In this document: positions 9,294 to 18,766 of the stretch, in pieces | How the letters are laid out: every line of letters begins with the position of its first letter | Numbering within the stretch: the stretch's first letter is position 1 | Source: Desulfocucumis palustris | Lineage (GTDB): Bacteria > Bacillota > Desulfotomaculia > Desulfotomaculales > Desulfocucumaceae | Direction: 5' to 3' | Assembly: GCF_002933875.1 (NCBI RefSeq) | Contig: NZ_BFAV01000162.1 | Span: 1-53,019, forward strand | DNA length: 53,019 nucleotides | Program-made: the position numbers and the translations under genes | Notes under the pieces: model-generated | Database searches by the model: none | What the model saw: the letters and a program-made list of their open reading frames with translations, nothing else | Told to the model about the DNA's origin: nothing

Positions 9294-9914
9294 ATGGATA
9301 TATCAAAAGACGGCAGAGAAATCAATACCCCCAAGGGTACTATATATATCGAAGGTCCTGTTGGCGGCGACTTGTTGATGTCTCTTACCATGAACCAGAA
9401 GCTGTCAAATTTCCGCGCCCCGGACAGGCAGCACGAGTCCATGGTAATAGTGGCCAATTCTCCCGAGGGTATGGTTTATATTGCCAGGCTGGACAAGGAA
9501 ATAGTGGGTTATGTAATGTTCCACTATCCCAGCCAGTACTCCAGGTGGAGCAAACACCCTCGCATACTGGAGCTCGGGGCCATTGAAGTCAGCCAGGAAT
9601 GCAAACGGCTGGGCATAGGAACAGCGCTTCTGAAAGCAGCTTTTGCAAATGGTGTTATGGAAGAGTACGTGGTTATAACCACAGAGTTTTTCTGGCACTG
9701 GGACCTTAGAAACAGCGGACTGGACGTAATGTCTTACCAGAGAATGCTTACCAAACTGTTCAGCACGGTGGATTTTAAAAAGCGCCGGACGGATGACCCG
9801 GACATCCTGGAGCATCCCGCCAACATGCTTATGGTCCGGTTCGGCTCACAGGTGTCCAGCACCTACATGAAGGCATTTGACGACCTGACCTACCAGAACT
9901 CCCTGGTGGACTGA
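9294..9914 (+). CDS. acuA: AcuA-type protein acetyltransferase
   Basis: This GNAT acetyltransferase has about 206 residues. The order of motifs matches Bacillus AcuA: GTIYIEGPV near the start, IVGYVMFHYP, LGAIEV followed by the acetyl-CoA loop RLGIGT, then TTEFFWHWDL and HPANMLMVR near the end. In Bacillus AcuA acetylates the active-site lysine of acetyl-CoA synthetase and so switches it off. I choose ATG 9294, with GGTGG just upstream, over two GTG codons before it. Unlike in Bacillus, no acuB, acuC or acsA is beside it; the gene stands alone with its own terminator. Confidence 0.88.
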   Translation: MDISKDGREINTPKGTIYIEGPVGGDLLMSLTMNQKLSNFRAPDRQHESMVIVANSPEGMVYIARLDKEIVGYVMFHYPSQYSRWSKHPRILELGAIEVSQECKRLGIGTALLKAAFANGVMEEYVVITTEFFWHWDLRNSGLDVMSYQRMLTKLFSTVDFKKRRTDDPDILEHPANMLMVRFGSQVSSTYMKAFDDLTYQNSLVD

Positions 9915-9920
9915 TTTAGC

Positions 9921-9957
9921 AAAAAAGAGGCCGGGCTTAGGCGCCCGCCTCTTTTTA
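9921..9957 (+). terminator. Rho-independent terminator after acuA
   Basis: AAGAGGCCGGGC (9925-9936) pairs with GCCCGCCTCTT (9942-9953) and is followed by a T-rich end (CTTTTTATT). It begins seven bases after the acuA stop. The A-rich left flank could let it work in both directions. Confidence 0.9.
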
Positions 9958-10028
9958 TTATCCGGCTGACAGTCCGCAAAAACCCCGTCCTCGACAGCTG
10001 GAGATAAACAGTCTCATTTTGGCGCACG

Positions 10029-11159
10029 TCAGGTATTGCCGTTAGCCTTTTGATCGGCTTTACCCAGTATCCACACCTCCACGTTGCCCTTCACGGTGTC
10101 CACCCCGCAGGATATGTACTGGGCATAATGGCTGCTGTTTCTAAACCTGAAATCCTTAAACCCCTGCGCCACGGTGGCATCCATTCCCGGCTTCACGTAA
10201 CTAACCGGAACCGTATGGCTATAGCGCTCCAGCACCTCCACCCCCGCCTTCAGTCCGGCATTATACAGGGTGGTGGTTACCTGGCAGACGCCTCCGCCGT
10301 AGTCGTCAGTCAATCTGTTGCCTATAATCACCGTAGCCTTTTTATACCCGTTCTGTCCGCTTATGGCTCCAATGGTGCTGTTAAAGGAAAATTCCTCTCC
10401 GGGCTTTAAAAGTATTCCGTCAAGGGACTGGGCCGCCAGTTTGATATTATGCACCCTGTCCACTCTTTGGGGATCAAATTCGGTGTTGAAGTAACCAATA
10501 ACATCATTAATTCCCGCAAGATCTTTTTCGGATATATCCGGCCGAACAGGCCTGACCACAACCGGCATTGCTTTTCCCGCCTGAAAGGGCCATGACGACA
10601 GCCTGCCCATGGTAGCATCTATATCTATCTCACTGCCCGTTACCGAATGAATCATTTCAACCCTGTCTTCCCGCCAGTGAAGCTTTGCGCTATGGGGGAG
10701 GTTGGCGGGTTCGGCTTTGTACCAGCGGTTGATTTTATCAATTTCCGAGTGCAATAATTCCCTATCGTACCTGACAGGCAACAGAAAATCCACGCTCCTG
10801 CCGTCGGCGCCCACCGCTTCGGTAAACCTTCTTATGACCGATCCGGAGTGTCCCACGGAAAAAGCCCTGTCTAAAGCTTCATCCAAGTCATACTGGGCAT
10901 TAATATCCTTCAGGGCAATATCCCAAACCCTTCCGCCCGCCTGCAACTTTAACACACCCTTATCGGCGGGTGGAATACGTTCCTTCAAATATTGTCTGGC
11001 CTGTTGCAGGGTCATGCCTTCCAGGGGTATACCGTCAAGATAGATTCCGGATACAATAACCTTACCCCACCGGTCGGAAAGTATCACTCCCCCCGCAACA
11101 GGAACAACCATTGCCTGCATGGCCAGCAGAGCTGCCAGCAATATTATTCTTTTAGTCAT
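10029..11159 (-). CDS. VanW family protein with signal peptide
   Basis: This 376-residue protein starts with a signal peptide or membrane anchor (residues 4-28). A peptidoglycan-binding-like region follows (about 40-190, with SGIYLDGIPLEGMTLQQA near its start). The VanW domain comes last, marked by LKPGEEFSFNSTIG and DDYGGGVCQVTTTLYNA. VanW-type proteins are common in Firmicutes and are thought to act at the cell wall; their biochemical activity is not established. AAGGG about ten bases before the ATG is a weak ribosome site. It is read on its own, ending opposite the acuA terminator. Confidence 0.88.
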   Translation of the reverse strand: MTKRIILLAALLAMQAMVVPVAGGVILSDRWGKVIVSGIYLDGIPLEGMTLQQARQYLKERIPPADKGVLKLQAGGRVWDIALKDINAQYDLDEALDRAFSVGHSGSVIRRFTEAVGADGRSVDFLLPVRYDRELLHSEIDKINRWYKAEPANLPHSAKLHWREDRVEMIHSVTGSEIDIDATMGRLSSWPFQAGKAMPVVVRPVRPDISEKDLAGINDVIGYFNTEFDPQRVDRVHNIKLAAQSLDGILLKPGEEFSFNSTIGAISGQNGYKKATVIIGNRLTDDYGGGVCQVTTTLYNAGLKAGVEVLERYSHTVPVSYVKPGMDATVAQGFKDFRFRNSSHYAQYISCGVDTVKGNVEVWILGKADQKANGNT

Positions 11160-11221
11160 TTGACTAGCCCTTGATTAATATTGGTTTAATTGAACAGATC
11201 CGCACAAACACCGCATAGTTA

Positions 11222-12094
11222 TTATTTAACATTCATGGTCAGTTCGATATATTTGTCATCCGCCACTGCCAGCTCAATAATCTCATTGGTTATTATTTCT
11301 CCCTCATCAACTATTACCTTTCCACCGGCCCCGATAATCTTTTTGGCGGCCTTTTTACCCAATAGATACTGGCGCTGACGAGCCTCAAACAATTCCAGCG
11401 GGTCCTCCGCGACTTTTGCTTCTGCGGCTTTTTGCTCTTCGGCTGCCTTTTCTTCTTCCACCGCTTCCTCAGCGGGCTTTTCAACGGATTCCACAGCCGG
11501 CTCCGGGATGGAAACGCCGCCGGACTCCTCCTCCAGGACTGCTGAACCGGACGCGTCCTTCCCGTCGGCGTCGGCAGGGACAGCAGTCTGAGGCGTGCCG
11601 GAAAGTTCCTGCAGCAGGAATTCTTCACGGTTGTCATCAATCACAATGTATTTGGAACCAAAGGTAATAACCTTGTCTGCAGGGATTATGCCCAGCATTT
11701 CGCCTTTTTCGCCGCAAATTTCACATCCGGCTATTTTACCGGTTTTTTCGTCGATGTAGTACTCGGTTATCACGCCCACGTATTCACCGGAACGTGTTAT
11801 TACGCCGGCCTTGACCAGTTGGATATCTTTTTCCAGCAGCGAGATTATTTCCGGCTTCTGGCTCACACTATAGATTTCCTTGCTGTTATTGGTGGTAACG
11901 GCGAATTCCCCCACGCCAAGAACCGCGTCATAATTCAACGCCCTCATTTCCCCATACCAGATATCCCTCTCCAGCAGAAGATAATCCACCCTGCCGGAAT
12001 CGGGATTAATTACAAATCCGGCCACCTTGCCAAGCTGCTCCCCCATTTCTATGCCCATTACATTCAGCCCCACAAAAGGTTGCGCTTTTTTCAT
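11222..12094 (-). CDS. PRC-barrel domain protein
   Basis: This 290-residue protein has two PRC-barrel repeats (about 8-75 and 90-160) of the kind seen in photosynthetic reaction-centre H subunits and RimM-like proteins. VGLNVMGIEMGEQLGKVAGF and GVITRSGEYVGVITEYYID are their start motifs. An Ala/Glu-rich low-complexity linker (about 175-235) follows, and a final small domain contains GKVIVDEGEIITNE. The ATG overlaps the stop of the upstream TPR protein by four bases (ATGA), so the two are translationally coupled. Paired PRC-barrels are often cytoplasmic adaptor or assembly factors, but no function can be given. Confidence 0.8.
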   Translation of the reverse strand: MKKAQPFVGLNVMGIEMGEQLGKVAGFVINPDSGRVDYLLLERDIWYGEMRALNYDAVLGVGEFAVTTNNSKEIYSVSQKPEIISLLEKDIQLVKAGVITRSGEYVGVITEYYIDEKTGKIAGCEICGEKGEMLGIIPADKVITFGSKYIVIDDNREEFLLQELSGTPQTAVPADADGKDASGSAVLEEESGGVSIPEPAVESVEKPAEEAVEEEKAAEEQKAAEAKVAEDPLELFEARQRQYLLGKKAAKKIIGAGGKVIVDEGEIITNEIIELAVADDKYIELTMNVK

Positions 12095-13527
12095 GCCTGT
12101 TCTCCCTTCAATTCATTAATACTGTTTTTGATGACTTCATATATTTTTCCGTCAATTACAGTTCCCCAGCGGGCCAGTAACATATCCAGCACAGCGGCCG
12201 CCTGTTCAGTTTGTCCAATGTCCCTGTATATGGCGCTCATTTCAAGGCATATCAGAACTGCCAGACGGGCGGAGGGATTAAGCCTGAGCGCATGCATAAA
12301 CACAGCCACCGCCCCTGCAAGATCCCCGGAGGATTTTTTATCAAAGGCCACATCCACCATGCTGTTGATATCGCAATGCCCGGGGAAAACAGCCGGCTGT
12401 TCCCCTTGAAGGGCATCGGAGGACCGGTCGGGGATAAGCGCCCTGTCAGCCAGACAATCCTCCCGCCGGCAATCATAGGGGGAGTCGTCGATATAATAAC
12501 CAACCTCAAATCCGCCGTTCTGTTCCGTCAATTCCGCAGCCGCGGCCTCTTCCACGGCTTCGTCTACAACTTCTTCCATATTTCGATTATATTCATTCTC
12601 TAAAAGAAGGATATTTTCCTCCAGGCATTCATTCTTAATGTTCTGCGGTTCTACATCAATATCATCAAGCAACTCATCCGTCCCGTCATCCCGGCATATG
12701 TCGGCATCGGTGCAGGCACACTGGTACACATCCGGAAACACGCTCACAGAAAAAACTGTCCGGGACAATTCTTCCGCCATATCTTCATTTTCCGGCTTAA
12801 TGAATTCCATGGTTGACACCGGAACACAAAAGTCCTCCTCTTCTTTACCAATTATTATACCCGGCTGAGGAGGCTCCCGGTGGTCGCAGGCATAATTGTC
12901 CACAGCAGCGGCGTCAGCGGAGATTATTTCAACTACCTCCGCCGGCGGCTCATTTATGGACGGCAGGCAGCTATCTTCCACAACTATGTCATTGGCTATA
13001 ACATTGCCTTTTTGGTATTCTCCCCCTGCCTCTTCTACTGCAAGCCCGGGCTGCAAATCCGTTGACAACCCCGCGACAGGCTCCGGGAATGGTTTATTGG
13101 GGCTATTCCCCGCGGGTAAAGCAATCCTTTCCCCGGAAAGACAACCTTTATCCCCCAGCCCGATACCTGGCAGGGGTTTATAAACAGGATAGGCGGAGGG
13201 CGCCGGAACCGCGGATTCCATAACGGTAAAAGCGCTTCCCGCCGCGTATCCGTCCGTTCGTCTATCGTCAGCCTCCGGAGCGAAATATAATCTCTCGATA
13301 AAGAAAAGCAATATTGCTCCGATTACCACCAGTAATATGTAAACATAGATAACAAATGGAAATGTAAAATACGAAGCCAGCAATGGATATAGGAAGCAGA
13401 AAAAAACGGACATGAAAAAGGCAATTATCAGCACCTGGGTTTTTATGGGAATGCTGCGCCTGATGGCAAAGATACCGATGAATATGGCGGCATTGAATAA
13501 TGTGGTAAAAGTTAGAAATTCGCCCAT
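12091..13527 (-). CDS. Membrane protein with acidic linker and TPR-like C-terminus
   Basis: This protein has about 478 residues. Three hydrophobic segments occupy residues 5-85, then a long acidic low-complexity region (about 90-390) and a TPR-like helical pair at the end (DLAGAVAVFMHALRLNPSAR and IGQTEQAAAVLDMLLARWG). The layout is that of a membrane-anchored scaffold. ATG 13527 is preferred over the GTG just before it because GGGGTG stands five bases upstream. It is the first gene of an operon with the PRC-barrel protein and has a well-formed promoter at 13574-13602. I do not recognise the family. Confidence 0.75.
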   Translation of the reverse strand: MGEFLTFTTLFNAAIFIGIFAIRRSIPIKTQVLIIAFFMSVFFCFLYPLLASYFTFPFVIYVYILLVVIGAILLFFIERLYFAPEADDRRTDGYAAGSAFTVMESAVPAPSAYPVYKPLPGIGLGDKGCLSGERIALPAGNSPNKPFPEPVAGLSTDLQPGLAVEEAGGEYQKGNVIANDIVVEDSCLPSINEPPAEVVEIISADAAAVDNYACDHREPPQPGIIIGKEEEDFCVPVSTMEFIKPENEDMAEELSRTVFSVSVFPDVYQCACTDADICRDDGTDELLDDIDVEPQNIKNECLEENILLLENEYNRNMEEVVDEAVEEAAAAELTEQNGGFEVGYYIDDSPYDCRREDCLADRALIPDRSSDALQGEQPAVFPGHCDINSMVDVAFDKKSSGDLAGAVAVFMHALRLNPSARLAVLICLEMSAIYRDIGQTEQAAAVLDMLLARWGTVIDGKIYEVIKNSINELKGEQA

Positions 13528-13573
13528 CACTACACCCCAGTGTCCGGTTGCCGGAACATCTCATTTAACTTAT

Positions 13574-13602
13574 ATTTAAGACCATAGCGACTTTTTTGTC
13601 AA
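13574..13602 (-). promoter_or_regulatory. Sigma-A promoter for the TPR/PRC-barrel operon
   Basis: On the minus strand TTGACA (13602-13597) is followed after exactly 17 bases by TTAAAT (13579-13574). The transcript would start near 13567, about 40 bases before the ATG at 13527. Confidence 0.7.
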
Positions 13603-13743
13603 TATTTTGACATAAAGTATGAAATAAACATTTATATTGCCAACAATTTTATACCAATAAGCTACAGATATTGCCAAATTGAGGTATTTTAGCGGTATAC
13701 AATGATTACCTCACGGTGCCGGGTTTTCATCCGGGCGCAAACA

Positions 13744-13770
13744 AAAATGCCGGTGTAATCCCGGCATTTT
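13744..13770 (-). terminator. Rho-independent terminator after the OYE-like gene
   Basis: The ten-base arms AAAATGCCGG and CCGGCATTTT (13744-13753 and 13761-13770) enclose a seven-base loop. On the minus strand the stem runs into a T-rich end. It lies about 40 bases after the stop of the gene at 13807. Confidence 0.85.
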
Positions 13771-13806
13771 ATTAATGTTCGAAAGGGTTGTGAACCTCCG
13801 GCTTTT

Positions 13807-15798
13807 TTAAAGCACCTCTCCCGCCGTAAAACCATCGTAAACGGCATCAAGGGCCTTGCGTGGAGATACGGCATCACCCACCATATATATTTCTTTAACT
13901 CTTTCCTTCAACAGCTCACACAGTGAGCTCTCAGGCCTGGAACCCACCGCCATCACCACGGTATCCGCCTCGACCAGTTCCCTTTGCTCGCCTTTTTTTA
14001 TATATACTCCCGAGGCGGTAATTTCATCCGCCACGGCTCCGGTTATTACCTTAACGCCATACCTGTGCAGCTCCTGTAATACTGTCCAGCGGGTGGACTG
14101 TCCCATATCCGCCCCGGCGGAACGCCGCATTTCAATTATTGTGACCTCTTTAATTCCCCTGGAGGCCAGTTCCACCAGCCTTTCCCATGTCTCAGCCCTG
14201 TTCAGTGCCAGAAAATGCATTGTTTCAGGACTGATGGTCCCCTTGCAGGCCAGGAACAGGGCTGTTTCGCATCCCACCGCGCCCCCGCCTATAATCGCCA
14301 CCTTGCCGCCCGTATTGACTTCGGAAGCCAGCACATCCCAGGCCTGCACCACATTTCCACCATCCGAGCCCTGTATGGGAGGTGATATGGGCGAGGCCCC
14401 GGTTGCCACAATCACCGCGTCCGCGCCAAATTCCAGCACATTTTCCACCGTGGCTTCCTTGTTCAATTCCACCTGGATACCAAGTTCCTTCATCTGGTAG
14501 GCAAAATAGTCCACCAGCAGTGAAAACTCCTGCCGGCCCGGAGGTATGGAGGCGATATTCAACTGTCCTCCCAGGGAGCCGGATTTCTCCCAGAGGGTCA
14601 CCCTGTGGCCCCTGCCCGCGGCTACCCGGGCGGCCTCAAGGCCCGCGGGGCCTCCACCCACCACCAGCACATTCTTCAACCTAACCGGGGGCGAGGTTTG
14701 CAACTCGAACTCCCGGCCGGCCCTGGCATTTACCAGGCAGGAAACCTTGCCGCCCGTGAAAACGGTGTCAAGACAGCCCTGGTTGCAGCCAACGCAGCGC
14801 CGGATATCATTGATACGCCCCTGGGCAGCCTTTAACGGCAATTCGGGATCCGCGATAAGACCCCTGGCCATTCCCACCATGTCCGCCAGGCCGTCAAAAA
14901 GAATGGATTCCGCAAGCACCGGGTCGTTTATCCTGTTGCAGGCTATTACCGGAATATTAACCATCTGTTTAATCCGGGTGGCCAGATAAACGTAATTACC
15001 CCTGGGCACTCCCATGGTTATCTGGGGAACCAGGGTTTCGTGCCAGCCCCCGGTTACGTTAATGGCGTCCACCCCGGCCTTTTCAAGCTCCACGCAGAAT
15101 AATCTTATTTCATCATTGGTATTGCCCCCGGGCATGAAATCGTTGCCGCCCACCCTGAAGAACACGGGATAATCGGGACCAACCTTTTGTCTTATATTTT
15201 TTGCCACCTCAATGCCGAATAACATCCTGTTTTCCAGCTCGCCGCCGAACCTGTCCCGGCGAAGGTTGGTAATGGGTGAAAGAAACTGGGAAACAAGATA
15301 ACCCGCGCTGGCTATTACCTCCACGGCGCTAAAACCGGCCTGTTTGGCCCTCAGGGCCGACGTCCCGAAGGCTTCTATCATTTCCAACACTTCATCCCCG
15401 GTTAACTCCCTGGGGGTCTGGCGGGTAAGTTTGGACGGCACCGGGGACGGGGCCACCGGCTCCACCCCGAACATAAAGGAATAGGAGTATCGCCCGGCCT
15501 GGAACAACTGGGCCGAAATGGCGGCGCCGTGCTTTTTCACCGCCTCTGTGAGCCGGGAAAGACCCGGAATATATTTGTCGTCATCTATTTTTATCATGGA
15601 AGGATAGCCGTGATGGTCAATGGCGCAGCCGCCCACTATGATTAGTCCGGCCCCTCCCTTTGCCCGCTCTTCATAAAAATCCACCAGGCGGTCGGTAACA
15701 AAACCGTTTTCGCAGTATCCCAGGTGCATGGCAGGCATGGCAATCCTGTTTTTAATCCGCAGGCTGTTAATTTCAATGGGTTTAAAAAGCTCTTTCAA
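13807..15798 (-). CDS. Old-yellow-enzyme/2,4-dienoyl-CoA reductase-type flavoprotein
   Basis: This 663-residue flavin- and FeS-dependent NADH oxidoreductase has an N-terminal TIM-barrel FMN domain (1-330), a 4Fe-4S site formed by C335, C338, C342 and C354, and a C-terminal FAD/NAD(P) domain starting with VVGGGPAGLEAAR at about 381. A second nucleotide motif, IIGGGAVGCETA, lies near 505. The order matches 2-enoate reductase and 2,4-dienoyl-CoA reductase of anaerobes, which reduce C=C bonds in unsaturated acids, CoA esters or aromatics. The start is TTG 15798 with AAGGGGG eight bases upstream. It is a single-gene unit with its own terminator, and the natural substrate is not clear from context. 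Confidence 0.92.
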   Translation of the reverse strand: MKELFKPIEINSLRIKNRIAMPAMHLGYCENGFVTDRLVDFYEERAKGGAGLIIVGGCAIDHHGYPSMIKIDDDKYIPGLSRLTEAVKKHGAAISAQLFQAGRYSYSFMFGVEPVAPSPVPSKLTRQTPRELTGDEVLEMIEAFGTSALRAKQAGFSAVEVIASAGYLVSQFLSPITNLRRDRFGGELENRMLFGIEVAKNIRQKVGPDYPVFFRVGGNDFMPGGNTNDEIRLFCVELEKAGVDAINVTGGWHETLVPQITMGVPRGNYVYLATRIKQMVNIPVIACNRINDPVLAESILFDGLADMVGMARGLIADPELPLKAAQGRINDIRRCVGCNQGCLDTVFTGGKVSCLVNARAGREFELQTSPPVRLKNVLVVGGGPAGLEAARVAAGRGHRVTLWEKSGSLGGQLNIASIPPGRQEFSLLVDYFAYQMKELGIQVELNKEATVENVLEFGADAVIVATGASPISPPIQGSDGGNVVQAWDVLASEVNTGGKVAIIGGGAVGCETALFLACKGTISPETMHFLALNRAETWERLVELASRGIKEVTIIEMRRSAGADMGQSTRWTVLQELHRYGVKVITGAVADEITASGVYIKKGEQRELVEADTVVMAVGSRPESSLCELLKERVKEIYMVGDAVSPRKALDAVYDGFTAGEVL

Positions 15799-15941
15799 AA
15801 ATCCAGCCCCCTTAAAAAATTGAAATCATATTTACAGTTCGCATATTAAATAATAACATGCTAACTTATCAGCTATATTCTTTGTTGTTAAAATATTTCC
15901 TGCAAAAATTTTATTTTACCCTGTGAAATTTTCAAATTCGT

Positions 15942-15983
15942 AAAAAAATCAGGCCCCGGTATTTTCCGGCGCCTGATTTTTTT
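15942..15983 (-). terminator. Rho-independent terminator after tldD
   Basis: AAAAAAATCAGGC (15942-15954) pairs with GCCTGATTTTTTT (15971-15983), and an inner CCGG/CCGG pair extends the stem. It overlaps the stop codon of tldD at 15982 and has A and T runs on both sides, so it may act in both directions. Confidence 0.85.
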
Positions 15984-17400
15984 ATATTCTCCTTATTTTG
16001 GGGTTATCTCCGCCATGGGACGTTCCACCCACAATGATGTTGTTGATCCATATGGTGGGCTGGGCGTCGCTTACGGGAACCCCCTGGCCGTCCTTACCGC
16101 AGGTACCTATGGTAAAGCCTATGTCGCTGCCCACCATTTCTATGTTGCCAAGCACCTCGGGCCCGTTGCCGGTAAGGGTGGCGCCCCTCACCATGGGGCC
16201 TATCTCTCCATTTTCAATCATATACCCCTCGGCCACGTCAAAAACAAAGTCACCGGTTGTGGTGTTAACCTGCCCGCCCCCCATTTTCTTTACCAGCAGG
16301 CCCCGTCCGGCCTCCTTTATTATCTTTTCCGGATCCTCCCTGCCCGGAGCGATATATGTATTGCCCATGCGCGGAATGGGTTTATCCTGGAATGACTCCC
16401 TCCTGCCATGTCCGTTCGAATCCCTGCCGGCCCGCATGGCGGAAAGCCGGTCATATAAAAAGTCCTTCAAAACTCCTTTTTCTATCAGCACGACCTTCCT
16501 GGAGGGCACCCCCTCGTCGTCGAAGGCGTAAGAACCATAACGGTCCCGCATGGTGGCATCGTCAACCACCGTGACGGATTCCGCCGCCACCCGTCCGCCC
16601 TCTTTACCGGCATACACTGACAGTCCCTTTTGCACCAGATCGGCTTCCAGACCGTGCCCGCAGGCTTCATGCACCATAGTGCCACCGGCTTCCCCGGCCA
16701 TAACCACCGGCATTCTCCCCGCGGGAGCCGGTCGGGCCTCCAGCATTTGAACCGCTCTGCGGGCTGCCGCCCGGGCAAGCTCCTCCGGGGGATTGTTTTT
16801 CAGCAACTCGAAGCCCGAAAGGCTCCCCACCGCCTCGTAGCCGGTCTGCATGCCCCCTCCCCCGGACGCCACGGCATGCACCATGGCCCTGGTTCTGATC
16901 CGTTCATCCTCCACATAATCTCCGGCGCTATTGGCGATAATCACGCTTTGGATTACATCGGCGTAGCCGACGATCACCTGTTTGACCCGCCCGGGATCAA
17001 CAGCCCGGGCAGCCCTGTCCGCCGCTTCCACCAATTCCACTTTCAATTCGGTTTTCACAGTGTCCGGCCGCTCACGAAATTCAAATTCCACCAGCGGTTT
17101 TATTTTACGCAAATCAATATTACAGCTCTTTTTGCCCCCCGGGGCGGCGTGGCTGACTATCTTTGCCGCCCCGGCGAGGCCTTCCCTGGTAAGGTCGTTG
17201 GTGTAGGCATAAGCCGTGGATTCCCCGTTGAGCACCCTGATGCCGGCCCCCACATCCAGTCCGCTTTGCACCCTTTCAATTTTGCCGCCTTCACAACCTA
17301 TTCCGGTGGCCTTTTTACGCTCGATAAAAATATCGGCAAAGTCCCCGCCGTTGGCCAGCGCAAGTTCCAAAACCTCTTCCAGTACTCCTTTATCCAGCAA
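15982..17400 (-). CDS. tldD: TldD/PmbA family metalloprotease
   Basis: This 472-residue protein has the HExxxH zinc motif at H244-E245-H249 (VHEACGHGLEAD) and the glycine-rich end of the family (MVGSDIGFTIGTCGKDGQGVPV). TldD normally pairs with TldE/PmbA to cleave unfolded peptides inside a barrel-like dimer and takes part in maturation of modified peptides. No TldE gene lies next to it here. The start is TTG 17400 with GGGGTGG six bases upstream. It is read towards its own terminator and is separated from the pilus operon by 114 bases without a clear promoter. Confidence 0.93.
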   Translation of the reverse strand: MLDKGVLEEVLELALANGGDFADIFIERKKATGIGCEGGKIERVQSGLDVGAGIRVLNGESTAYAYTNDLTREGLAGAAKIVSHAAPGGKKSCNIDLRKIKPLVEFEFRERPDTVKTELKVELVEAADRAARAVDPGRVKQVIVGYADVIQSVIIANSAGDYVEDERIRTRAMVHAVASGGGGMQTGYEAVGSLSGFELLKNNPPEELARAAARRAVQMLEARPAPAGRMPVVMAGEAGGTMVHEACGHGLEADLVQKGLSVYAGKEGGRVAAESVTVVDDATMRDRYGSYAFDDEGVPSRKVVLIEKGVLKDFLYDRLSAMRAGRDSNGHGRRESFQDKPIPRMGNTYIAPGREDPEKIIKEAGRGLLVKKMGGGQVNTTTGDFVFDVAEGYMIENGEIGPMVRGATLTGNGPEVLGNIEMVGSDIGFTIGTCGKDGQGVPVSDAQPTIWINNIIVGGTSHGGDNPKIRRI

Positions 17401-17514
17401 ATTAAACCACCCCGTTAATCAGCTTTGGGCAATCAAGCAAATATTGACAATTATTAGTCTTAGCTTTTTTATTATCTTTATTCCCCGCCCGGCTTCAATA
17501 TAGCTCCGGCAATA

Positions 17515-18141
17515 TCATTCATCCGGCAGGAAGTAAACATTAATTAAAAGTCCCGCCGCCACCGGAGCTTCCATTATATTAAGGCTGTCAATGACCTCCG
17601 GGTTTTCAGCCGGACTGGAAATAGAATTATTATTTTCCACATTATCCTGGATATTACCTTCCGGTTGTTCAAATTTGACGCTTTTTACCTCCAGGCAGTA
17701 ATTTCCCTTCTCCAGTTCCCCTGAAACCGCAAGGACATCATCATATCGTCCCTTAAATTTTATTTCCATAGGTTGAACAATAATGCCGTCAATTGTGGAA
17801 ATTCTGCCGCACCCAATACCGTGGACCGTTAAATTATGTTCCCGGGCCAGCTTTCCCAAATGAGCAATTAAAGTGTCCTGACGGCCGCTTCCGGCATATC
17901 TTGTCTTTAATTCCTCCCAATCCGCCCTGGCCTTTCCCAACAGGGCCGCCTCCCGGTTTATTGCGGAATCCCCTGTATTTTCTATTTTACGGCTATTTTT
18001 GACATCCTGCATTTCATTCCTGGCTTCCCTGTATTCCCGGTAGCCGGGAAGCATAAAAAAATGAAAAAAAATCCATAGCGGCAGTAAAAACAAAAAAACC
18101 GCCGGTAAAACTTTTTCCCTGCCGGTTGGATTATTAATCAT
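17515..18141 (-). CDS. pilO: PilO-like type IV pilus inner-membrane protein
   Basis: This protein of about 208 residues has one N-terminal membrane segment (residues 11-32), a coiled-coil stretch (about 35-75) and a small alpha/beta ferredoxin-like domain. That is the layout of PilO, which pairs with PilN to form the alignment complex of type IVa pili. ATG 18141 overlaps the end of the pilN-like gene by eight bases; the upstream frame extension without ribosome site is not used. Sequence identity to named PilO proteins cannot be judged by eye, so position after pilM and pilN is the main support. It is the last gene of the operon. Confidence 0.75.
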   Translation of the reverse strand: MINNPTGREKVLPAVFLFLLPLWIFFHFFMLPGYREYREARNEMQDVKNSRKIENTGDSAINREAALLGKARADWEELKTRYAGSGRQDTLIAHLGKLAREHNLTVHGIGCGRISTIDGIIVQPMEIKFKGRYDDVLAVSGELEKGNYCLEVKSVKFEQPEGNIQDNVENNNSISSPAENPEVIDSLNIMEAPVAAGLLINVYFLPDE

Positions 18142-18766
18142 TATTCCCGCTCTCCCGCGCATCCGTTGCCACACCGTTATTGAATGCCGCGCTCAGGATA
18201 AATTTATAACGCTCCCTTTCCCATGACGCCTCGCGGATTATTAAACGCTTAAAAATATTTAATTCCTGAATGGCCGCTATATACTCCCCCAGCGCCTCAA
18301 GAGAATATGCCTCCCCGGTTATGACCAGATTTTCATCAGACTCCGCCTTATAGAAATCACCGCCGTTTTTTGAGCCGGAGCCGGACCCCTCCACCCCGGA
18401 TTTCTTTATTTCCAGGCGGGTTAATACCACCCCCCCGGGCACGGCTTTAAAAATATTCTCCCCGGGGGCTGAAAGAAAAAATTCTCTCCGGGCAATACCT
18501 CCCGTAAGCTGTATCCTGCTTTCATAAACCCGCCGTTCTTTTTGTAAACGCTCCATATCCGCCGGCGACATTGCCGGCTTCCAGGCATTCCGGCGATATT
18601 CAGCCGCATCCTGCCGGTAACCCGCCGCGGCGGACTGGAGATAAACATACGTTAATATTAACAGTAAAAGGGTAAGCGCCGCCATACTGCCCGCTGTTTT
18701 CAATCCTGTCCGCCCGCCAAACCCCCGGCCGGAATACTCCTCCGGAATTAAATTAACCCTGTACAT
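18134..18766 (-). CDS. pilN: PilN-like type IV pilus protein
   Basis: This protein of about 210 residues begins MYRVNLIPEEY, the short cytoplasmic motif with which PilN binds PilM. A membrane segment (about 24-46), a helical region and a C-terminal domain ending in REASWERERYKFILSAAF follow, as in PilN/GspL-C proteins. ATG 18766 shares its A with the stop codon of pilM (TGATG), which indicates translational coupling. The GTG three codons upstream is an alternative start but is too close to its GGGGG ribosome site. Confidence 0.85.
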   Translation of the reverse strand: MYRVNLIPEEYSGRGFGGRTGLKTAGSMAALTLLLLILTYVYLQSAAAGYRQDAAEYRRNAWKPAMSPADMERLQKERRVYESRIQLTGGIARREFFLSAPGENIFKAVPGGVVLTRLEIKKSGVEGSGSGSKNGGDFYKAESDENLVITGEAYSLEALGEYIAAIQELNIFKRLIIREASWERERYKFILSAAFNNGVATDARESGNND

